A stretch of DNA of 25,255 nucleotides from a virus. Every line of letters begins with the position of its first letter. Within the stretch, counting starts at the first letter, position 1. Positions 19,744 through 25,255 of the stretch are shown piece after piece. The DNA is taken from the IMG/VR virus record IMGVR_UViG_3300003324_000802, positions 1 to 25,255 of that record. One strand, given 5' to 3'. A program made the position numbers and the translations under genes. Below the pieces are notes generated by a model. It made no database searches. It saw only the letters and a program-made list of their open reading frames with translations, and was not told where the DNA came from.

Positions 19744-20694
19744 CTACACAAATGGGTACGACTTACCCAGTCCAGTATTCCACAGGAACTGTAATTCCGT
19801 GTTACTCAATTCGCGTCCCCAAATGCCTATCTCGTCATAGGTGAAAAGTATGCTCCCCTCTGACAAGTAATTATTTGCCCCCAGTATTAAAGGACGCGTA
19901 CCAGTTACGAGTTGTGGAAATCCTGGTGATGAGTCAAGTGTAAATGCATTGTACCCGTGGGTAACTGAACTAGCTTTGGCTTTAAGCACTTGGGTTGTTT
20001 TGTTATACCCCAAGTACAACATATACCAGTTATTTAGTGCTGAAGTAACTGGAAGTTGCAACGAGTTCGTGATGGTCCCAGTGCCATTTGCTCGCTCGAA
20101 CCTGAATCCGAACGAACCTTCTGCATCTCCATACCAGCGAATTTTCCACTCCATATTAGTTGCGTTTTCTTCAGATTCCTCGATATATTCCTGCTTGCGT
20201 AATATGGAGTAACCGAAACTTGGCAACGCGTTAAACTTGGCCCATAACACTATTGCGTAGTCAGTATTATTGAGTACCAGTTGTGTGTTGTGCGTTGCAC
20301 TTGCACCTGGCGATGGTCCAAGTGATCCAACTGAACTAGCATTAACCTGACGAGTTTGTACTCCACCATTTACTCTACCTGTTGTAGGAGTAAGTTCTAG
20401 CTCAGTCAGATCAGGCAAATTGTTTGAGAAATGTGAAAATCCGAGTGAATCCCTATACGGAAAATCTGACTCGTCGAGTTTCCAGTATGCTCGCAACCCT
20501 TCTAGTTCTGGTGGCACATCGTCAGTAAGATCACTAAAACTTGTCTCGCCAATTCTCTCATGTGCAAGTAAACATGTAGGTGAAGGACGTAAGTTGTAGC
20601 ATTCTACGCACTCTTCCTTTCCTGGAACTGGATTGGGAAAAGCTCGTAGTCCCTTACGTAACCCTTCGTCAAATAAGTGTCCAAATTCTCGCAT
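19744..20694 (-). CDS. tail protein with LamG/concanavalin-like domain, 316 aa
   Basis: Residues 1-50 (EGLRKGLRAFPNPVPGKEEC, VECYNLRPSPTC) resemble the N-terminal arm of phage tail hub proteins, with 'PxPGKxxxxxNLRP'. Residues 55-316 are a LamG-type beta-sandwich: GLRAYWKLDESDFPYRDSLG at its start, DYAIVLWAKFNALPSFGYSI in the middle, and FTYDEIGIWGRELSNTELQF near the end, all hallmarks of LamG_3 domains that bind carbohydrates. A receptor- or surface-binding role on the tail is likely. The start ATG shares its A with the preceding TAA (TAATG), so it is coupled to the small basic protein. The next gene follows after nine bases. Confidence 0.78.
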   Translation of the reverse strand: MREFGHLFDEGLRKGLRAFPNPVPGKEECVECYNLRPSPTCLLAHERIGETSFSDLTDDVPPELEGLRAYWKLDESDFPYRDSLGFSHFSNNLPDLTELELTPTTGRVNGGVQTRQVNASSVGSLGPSPGASATHNTQLVLNNTDYAIVLWAKFNALPSFGYSILRKQEYIEESEENATNMEWKIRWYGDAEGSFGFRFERANGTGTITNSLQLPVTSALNNWYMLYLGYNKTTQVLKAKASSVTHGYNAFTLDSSPGFPQLVTGTRPLILGANNYLSEGSILFTYDEIGIWGRELSNTELQFLWNTGLGKSYPFV

Positions 20695-20894
20695 TAGTAT
20701 CCCACTTTCTTTGTGGCACGTTTACGTCGCTTAGGCTTACTCTCTTCTTCGTCAGGAGTCCATCCATGCTCCTTTGCGTTAAGTAATCTAATTTGCCGTT
20801 TCGCTTTCTCCTTGGTTGTGCTCTTTGATTTAACTCCTGATGGACTACTTACACTATACGAGCCATCCTTTTTCTTACGAAGCTTGTAAGGCAT
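20694..20894 (-). CDS. small basic protein, 66 aa
   Basis: MPYKLRKKKDGSYSVSSPSG and KSTTKEKAKRQIRLLNAKEH followed by GWTPDE match a small, very basic protein type common in environmental phages: a strand pair (KLRKKKDGSYSV), then the T-K-EKA-RQIRLLNA helix. The C-terminus is Lys/Arg-rich (KPKRRKRATKK). Function is unknown; DNA or virion binding is possible from the charge. Both of its ends form TAATG overlaps with its neighbours, so it is tightly coupled within the virion operon. Confidence 0.7.
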   Translation of the reverse strand: MPYKLRKKKDGSYSVSSPSGVKSKSTTKEKAKRQIRLLNAKEHGWTPDEEESKPKRRKRATKKVGY

Positions 20895-21385
20895 TAATTC
20901 TCTCCTTCTTCTAAACTGGCAAGCAGCAACTCTTGCTTCTGCGTTTCACCCATAGCTGGATGAATAAGTGCACCAATAAGGATATCACTGATGCTTTTCG
21001 GGTCCTTCGCATTAATGCGTAGAATGTCCCCTACCTCAACTGGAAGATCAGGTTTCAGTACCTCTACTTCACGTTTACATTCGAAGCCTTTGAGTAAAAT
21101 CGTCGAATCTCTTCGGACAATTGATAACTCAACAATTGCTCCCTTACCAGTATAGTTAGCAATTGAAAAGCAAACTGTTGTAACGATTCCATTAAGAGGC
21201 ATAATTCCTGCGAATATTCGTCCGTCTCCATCTATCACCCTCTTATTGTGGAGGATTACGACGGGCGGCATTAATCCTACTATTTTGTTGCCAAGTCTAC
21301 TTCTAAAGCTTGTAAGTATATGCTCAATTGAGTCAAGTTTTTCCTCGACAGTTTTACCTTTTATGAGCTTTCTGAGGATAGGCAT
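20894..21385 (-). CDS. hypothetical structural-module protein, 163 aa
   Basis: I do not recognise this protein. A short N-terminal helix (VEEKLDSIEHILTSFRSRLG) is followed by a beta-rich domain (IVTTVCFSIANYTGKGAIVE, LSIVRRDSTILLKGF, LPVEVGDILRINAKDP), which looks like a small beta-sandwich, and then an acidic helical tail. A coiled-coil base plus beta-sandwich is typical of trimeric phage fibre or decoration proteins, but no motif proves it. There is no membrane segment, so it is not the missing holin. AAGGAGA lies seven bases before its ATG, and it overlaps the lysozyme gene by 25 bases. Confidence 0.6.
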   Translation of the reverse strand: MPILRKLIKGKTVEEKLDSIEHILTSFRSRLGNKIVGLMPPVVILHNKRVIDGDGRIFAGIMPLNGIVTTVCFSIANYTGKGAIVELSIVRRDSTILLKGFECKREVEVLKPDLPVEVGDILRINAKDPKSISDILIGALIHPAMGETQKQELLLASLEEGEN

Positions 21386-21810
21386 TCTAGTATTCTCCTT
21401 TGTAAACGCTTAGCTCTATCGCCAACCTGATGCCACCAAAGAGACTGCTCCATTTCATTCGCTGCCACTTGCCAGTTACGTGATTTTACAGCGGATATGA
21501 ATTTCCTAAATCTATTAAACCGTGGTGCCCCTAAGTTGAACATCATATTTACTATAACTTCTTGCGCAGCTTCGGGCAAGTTATCAAAATTAGCGAATAC
21601 TCTTTTACTTGAATTTATAGCTTGATTTAAGTCCCAAAAGAAAAATGCTTCCATACGATCAGTAGAAATTGAATCCCCAGAACACAGCGTATCGTATTTC
21701 GTAACTAAATGTCCTACACCTACAGTAAGGTTGCCAAAGCTATCTCGATATACTTCGCGTGATTCGCCCTCATCTTCTCTAAGTTGTGCCATTAAACGCT
21801 CACGATTCAT
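21361..21810 (-). CDS. T4-type lysozyme endolysin (GH24)
   Basis: The endolysin cuts the glycan strands of peptidoglycan at lysis. From ATG 21810 it has 149 aa. LREDEGESREVYRDSFGNLT (10-29) continuing VGVGHLV aligns with the T4 lysozyme active site, giving the catalytic triad E14, D23, T29. Later conserved parts are the helix VIVNMMFNLGAPRFNRFRKF and RAKRLQRRILE near the end, normal for the family (T4 lysozyme is 164 aa). There is no signal peptide or SAR helix, so it would need a holin, and none is visible. An in-frame upstream start at 21864 would overlap the adaptor gene, so the shorter form is chosen. It sits inside the head-tail gene cluster rather than in a lysis cassette. Confidence 0.9.
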   Translation of the reverse strand: MNRERLMAQLREDEGESREVYRDSFGNLTVGVGHLVTKYDTLCSGDSISTDRMEAFFFWDLNQAINSSKRVFANFDNLPEAAQEVIVNMMFNLGAPRFNRFRKFISAVKSRNWQVAANEMEQSLWWHQVGDRAKRLQRRILECLSSESS

Positions 21811-21814
21811 AGCA

Positions 21815-22546
21815 CTAACCTTCCATCTGGGTAATTCCAGTAGATTCAGAATCCGCCAGGTCAAATTCGTGACCTAGCATAGTAGTTTTAATTGACTCTT
21901 CCCAGTCCTTGACTCCAAGAGTATTACGATAGGAAATTTCAAGCTGACGTGCAGCAGCCATACACAGCACCTCAGGTACTTCCGCACTCCACCAGTTCTC
22001 ATCTGTATCCTCAACAAGGGGCGGCTGGTAAAATAGGGCATTAATTTCAAGTAGTATGTCTACTTCATTCGGCGGTGCCCAAAGTATTCCATTATAAGTA
22101 AATATGTCGCCGGCAACAGTGTAAGCCAGATTGCCTACTTGATCTAAAGTAATTGTGTCCAGCACGGATGGAATCGTTCGCAAATAAAGTGGCGCGTAAA
22201 ATCTCGGGCGCTCCTGGTTAACTTGACTCAAATCACCTGGAAAAATTTGCCGAAGTGTTGGTAAGTTGCGTCTGTCAACTTCCCATCTCGCCTCACTCAT
22301 ATCACTCATCCAAACTGAGTAAACAACACGGCAACTCGGGATAAGTGAATACCAACCACCTGCACCTACATTAGCATAATATTTGCCACTAGACCTAGCA
22401 ACAAGGTATGTTACGTCAAGCCATTTTTGCCCAGCATGAATGAAAAAGTCTGCTCCATTGTCTTGCCAATCATCCGTATCAATAACCAGGTCGTAACGTC
22501 CTGAGTAATGTCTCACAAACATTTCTCGAATTTCTACGAGTGTCAT
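21815..22546 (-). CDS. head-tail adaptor / tail tubular A-like protein, 243 aa
   Basis: The ATG at 22546 (AAAGGA eight bases upstream) is preferred to a TTG at 22552. The opening, LVEIREMFVRHYSGRYDLVI followed by GADFFIHAGQKWLD, has the helix-turn-helix-like 'LxxxI-xx-F-xxSGRYDL... F(I/L)xxGQ-xLD' layout of phage adaptor proteins that dock under the portal. An inserted beta region with Tyr/Trp-rich strands follows, then a C-terminal helix (LCMAAARQLEISYRNTLGVK) which closes the fold, as in T7 gp11-like gatekeepers. The position directly after the capsid gene supports this role. The ring assembly is inferred from family knowledge. Confidence 0.7.
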   Translation of the reverse strand: MTLVEIREMFVRHYSGRYDLVIDTDDWQDNGADFFIHAGQKWLDVTYLVARSSGKYYANVGAGGWYSLIPSCRVVYSVWMSDMSEARWEVDRRNLPTLRQIFPGDLSQVNQERPRFYAPLYLRTIPSVLDTITLDQVGNLAYTVAGDIFTYNGILWAPPNEVDILLEINALFYQPPLVEDTDENWWSAEVPEVLCMAAARQLEISYRNTLGVKDWEESIKTTMLGHEFDLADSESTGITQMEG

Positions 22547-22578
22547 TCGCAAAGTCCTTTGGGGGTGGGAAATGCGTA

Positions 22579-23871
22579 TTACAGTGCGTTGTCCATTCCA
22601 ACGCCAGTCAGTAACCCGAATTTAAATGGGTGATGATACTCCAGCCCACATTCAGTCAACCACTCTTCCTTTGTTCCGTCAAGTCTTTCGTGTGAAGGAC
22701 TCACTTTCTTCTCATCCATTCCATAGAAATCAGTGTCATCTATGAAACGGTAGCGTAGCTCTTTCGGCTCAAAAATTACCATGGTGTTACGAGTTGTAGC
22801 CTCAAAGCTGAACAATGGGTGTGTTTGCAAGTAAATAATCCCAAAGGGAGTAATCCACTGCATAACTTTCAGCCCATAACTTACTGTAGTGGGTTGAAGC
22901 TGAATTTGTCCAGAAGCTTTCGCAATACGGTTGAGTCCAAGTACAGCGCCACTTCCAGCAAATACCATCTTCTCGCTACTTCCGTAGCGGAATATGAGTT
23001 CTAACATTGTATCCAACCACAACTCACCTGATTCGAGCCATGAATCACCCGTGAAATCAGTCTCCTTACTGAAATCACTAACATTCTGACTCGCACCAGT
23101 TTTAATAGCCTGAATAAGCCCCATCGTAGTACGCTCAGGCTTTCCATTACTTCCAGTATTCTCAGTACGAATACCCCAGAAGAATGCCTTTTCCATTTCA
23201 ATGCTGTGAAGCTCAAGTGATTCCCGCTTGGCTTCTTTGTAGGCATCTTCGGTACGCAATTTAGTTTTGCGTGCAGTGCGAGTAATATCCAATGGAGTCC
23301 TGAAAATCTGCGTGTAGTTATACCACTTATCAGGATCGTAGGCAATCGCGTCAGGAATTGCTGCACCTTCAGCGTTGATATTGCCAATAATCAACACAGT
23401 GTCTGCATTACTCAAATCACCTTCAGTTGAATTATCGTCAGCCTCCAACAATTTCACCGTAAGGTAAGAGTTAGCACCATTTTTAGTGACTGCAGTGACT
23501 TTCGCATTAACATCCACAGTCAGATCACTCGCATCACGCAGCAGCGCTTGATGCCCAGCACGAAACTCGTCCGCATTCGCCTCTGCTAGTTTAATGTACA
23601 GCGTGTCACCGGCAACTCCACCAGAGGCATATGCAGCACTGAGTCCAGCATTAGTGTAAACTCCAGTTACTGCCCCACCCTGTGCTGGTAACAGCTTCGT
23701 CCACCAGTTAAATTCAGGGTCTGTCACCTTTTCCTCAGCCATTTTGCTCAACAATCCAGTAAGTGGAGCTGTGCCATTAGGATAGAGGCGTAAAATTCCC
23801 TCACGCCAACTTTTCGGACGTTCGTCAGTTGCCCAATCGCCAGTACCACGCATTCCTAGAAAAGCTGTCAT
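22579..23871 (-). CDS. major capsid protein (SU10/DUF5309-like)
   Basis: The main shell protein, 430 aa. Features consistent with the HK97-fold SU10-type (DUF5309) family: an N-terminal arm with a WWTKLLP segment, a beta insertion (VTAVTKNGANSYLTVKLLEA), the spine-helix region RTEDAYKEAKRESLELHSIE followed by MEKAFFWGIRTE (about 208-240), TTMGLIQAI, and P/A-domain strands MVIFEPKELRYRFIDDTDFY. The C-terminal EYHHPFKFGLLTGVGMDNAL is also typical. No protease or scaffold is in view, and no long delta domain is present. GAGGAGA lies about six bases before the ATG. It is followed by the adaptor gene and preceded by the decoration gene. The family name is a strong impression from sequence, not a search. 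Confidence 0.85.
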   Translation of the reverse strand: MTAFLGMRGTGDWATDERPKSWREGILRLYPNGTAPLTGLLSKMAEEKVTDPEFNWWTKLLPAQGGAVTGVYTNAGLSAAYASGGVAGDTLYIKLAEANADEFRAGHQALLRDASDLTVDVNAKVTAVTKNGANSYLTVKLLEADDNSTEGDLSNADTVLIIGNINAEGAAIPDAIAYDPDKWYNYTQIFRTPLDITRTARKTKLRTEDAYKEAKRESLELHSIEMEKAFFWGIRTENTGSNGKPERTTMGLIQAIKTGASQNVSDFSKETDFTGDSWLESGELWLDTMLELIFRYGSSEKMVFAGSGAVLGLNRIAKASGQIQLQPTTVSYGLKVMQWITPFGIIYLQTHPLFSFEATTRNTMVIFEPKELRYRFIDDTDFYGMDEKKVSPSHERLDGTKEEWLTECGLEYHHPFKFGLLTGVGMDNAL

Positions 23872-23886
23872 GTGTTTCTCCTCGTG

Positions 23887-24357
23887 TTAGTTCTCAAACT
23901 TATGTACGCGATAAACTACTCGAATATCCATCGTAGCATCAGCTGCCGCATTACCACCATACTCACCATCACCCGTATTGTGCAACACTAGTCCCTTGTT
24001 AAGTACTGCAGTTTTCGCCACAATAGTGTTCAGTGCAGGTACGGCGTTAGTGAAAGTATCTACTGACTGGTCAATAAAACCAGTACACTCAATAGTTTCA
24101 CTCGCAGCAACCCCACTCCCATTGTTGTATTTAATTGCTAAATTGTCTGCGGATTCGGTAAGCACATTTGTTCCCGCGTTAAGGAACAAGATAGCACTTA
24201 CCAACTCGATATAACGATACGTACCTTGAGCTGCTACCAGAGTTATTGGTGTAGCTCTGAGTGCTTTAATTTGCGCATTCGTTAGAGTAACTTTAGCTAC
24301 TCGCTCTTGTCGCGCAAGATCAAGGCCTCTCACCAACAGTGCACCTTCTAGTGACAT
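23887..24357 (-). CDS. capsid decoration / head-stabilising protein, 156 aa
   Basis: AGGAG (24368-24364 on the - strand) is six bases from the ATG at 24357 but touches the upstream ATG at 24363, so 24357 is preferred. The protein has the pattern VTLTNAQIKALRATPITLVA, then IELVSAILFLNAGTNVLTES and ADNLAIKYNNGSG, closing with a beta strand (MDIRVVYRVHKFEN). This layout is common in small beta-rich proteins encoded directly upstream of phage major capsid genes; they bind the capsid surface. No enzyme motif is present. The role is a context inference supported by a recognisable pattern. Confidence 0.7.
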   Translation of the reverse strand: MSLEGALLVRGLDLARQERVAKVTLTNAQIKALRATPITLVAAQGTYRYIELVSAILFLNAGTNVLTESADNLAIKYNNGSGVAASETIECTGFIDQSVDTFTNAVPALNTIVAKTAVLNKGLVLHNTGDGEYGGNAAADATMDIRVVYRVHKFEN

Positions 24358-24385
24358 ATCCATCTCCTGTTAGAGTTAAACTACA

Positions 24386-25255
24386 CTAGTTCTGGTATCC
24401 AACCTCCCACTCTAAAATTGTTATAGCACCAGGTGAAGTTGTTGCATGCAGGAAGTAAAAGAAAGGAATCAACACTTCACCATTGTCGAAAGTAAATGCT
24501 GCAACGGTGTCCGGCACCGCATCATCATACTCGTAAGTGACAACTCCAGCTGAACTTACTTTCACAGTCAGCGAATGTGTTCCGCCATCTGCCCAGTTGT
24601 GAGTTGTATCAGTAGATGTTGTTGCTGCATTATTAAGTATTGTCTCAATGTACACATCTCCACTGATCACATTCATCACTGCCATTTCATCATAGTTATC
24701 AATTGCTGCCTGATTTGCTTCAAGCTTACGAAAACCAAAAGCACAATCATCAGTACCACTCACATCAGCAATTGTAAAACGACACCTGGCAAAAAATGCA
24801 GGATCAGTCCCAACCGTAAATTGAAATGGCGTGGATGTACTTACTCCGTGGTTAAGCTCTAACCCATCATTATCTGTTAAATCACAGGCAATATTAATTC
24901 CTGGATTTACCCAGATTGGTCCAAGAAGCGTCATCCCATCCCCTTTTGGGATGTAGTTAAAGTAATTGCCATTCGCCATAATCAGCGTATTAATTGAAGC
25001 TGCAGCTGAAGCAGGCCCACCGCCTACACTAGCACTTCCTACTGTGAATGGTACCTTAAACATTTCGTGAATATACTTCTCGTAAGTTATTGGGGCTCCA
25101 GAAACAACCTTTAGCTTGTGCCAGCGTTCTCCATCACTTACAAGTTGCACAAATTGGCCGACACGGAACAGCTGAATATTTCCCTGCCAATTCGAAGAGT
25201 CACGTTTGTGAGTAATCGTCAAAACGTAAGGAGTTGCAGCACTCCTATGAGCACT
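24386..25255 (-). CDS. partial fibre- or decoration-like beta-sandwich protein (5' end outside window)
   Basis: The reading frame is open to the window edge: upstream of a TTG at 25222 it continues in frame as SAHRSAATPYV without a stop, so this is the 3' part of a longer gene (at least 289 codons seen). The visible product has a strand-rich N-terminal part (WQGNIQLFRVGQFVQLVSDG) and a jelly-roll-like domain (FQFTVGTDPAFFARCRFTIA, CAFGFRKLEA, HSLTVKVSSAGVVTYEYDD, VLIPFFYFLHAT) ending in ILEWEVGYQN, the kind of LamG/concanavalin fold used by phage head fibres and surface decorations. It stands immediately before the decoration and capsid genes. The name is tentative. Confidence 0.6.
   Translation of the reverse strand, partial: SAHRSAATPYVLTITHKRDSSNWQGNIQLFRVGQFVQLVSDGERWHKLKVVSGAPITYEKYIHEMFKVPFTVGSASVGGGPASAAASINTLIMANGNYFNYIPKGDGMTLLGPIWVNPGINIACDLTDNDGLELNHGVSTSTPFQFTVGTDPAFFARCRFTIADVSGTDDCAFGFRKLEANQAAIDNYDEMAVMNVISGDVYIETILNNAATTSTDTTHNWADGGTHSLTVKVSSAGVVTYEYDDAVPDTVAAFTFDNGEVLIPFFYFLHATTSPGAITILEWEVGYQN

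Noticed and set aside
1-25255. CRISPR arrays, insertion sequences, integrase or attachment sites.
   Set aside because: No regularly spaced repeats, transposase, recombinase or terminal inverted repeats were found; the short tandem repeats present are inside one coding gene.

Overview
The window is part of the genome of a double-stranded DNA tailed phage (Caudoviricetes), or of a closely related prophage-like element. It carries a fused uracil-DNA-glycosylase/family-A DNA polymerase, a major capsid protein of the SU10/DUF5309 type, a T4-type lysozyme, LamG-like tail or fibre proteins and very long presumed DNA-ejection proteins. Genes are packed with short overlaps and good Shine-Dalgarno sequences, so the host is a bacterium using ordinary bacterial translation. 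The sequence is moderately AT-rich by eye and gives no firm clue to the host. No terminase, portal, RNA polymerase, integrase, holin or tRNA gene is visible here; both ends of the window cut through a longer genome.

Left arm (8-9969, + strand), DNA metabolism: a Sak4-like P-loop ATPase, a possible ssDNA-binding partner, an HNH endonuclease, small basic or ribbon-helix-helix proteins, a ParB-like/DNA methyltransferase fusion, the UDG-polymerase fusion, a MazG-like pyrophosphohydrolase and a DUF3987-like ATPase. These genes plausibly form one early/middle operon for replication, recombination, DNA modification and nucleotide handling.

Right arm (9966-25255, - strand), virion genes. Read in the direction of transcription, from the right edge leftward: a fibre-like protein cut by the window edge, a capsid decoration protein, the major capsid protein, a head-tail adaptor, the endolysin, two small proteins, a LamG tail protein, a beta-rich tail hub, a GNAT-like protein, then three long proteins (405, 551 and 1669 aa). 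The order parallels capsid, tail tubular A/B and internal core proteins gp10-gp16 of T7-like podoviruses, so a short-tailed virion with an ejectosome is the best inference. The two arms converge and their stop codons share a single TTAA.

The most interesting feature is a pair of related, structured, non-coding leaders, one on each arm and each in the sense orientation: 7865-8024 (+), ahead of a zinc-ribbon gene, and 14976-15131 (-), ahead of the 1669-aa gene. They share a 24-nt block (20 of 24 identical), a second block (TCACTA...GAAAG) and TTAGTAA at the same 13-nt distance from GAAAG. Each follows a GC-rich hairpin placed at the stop codon of the preceding gene. In each, two upstream GGGT segments can compete for one downstream ACCC. 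The variable downstream part looks like a stem masking the ribosome binding site in one copy and an intrinsic terminator in the other. That is the layout of a riboswitch or attenuator family; I do not recognise it as a known class.
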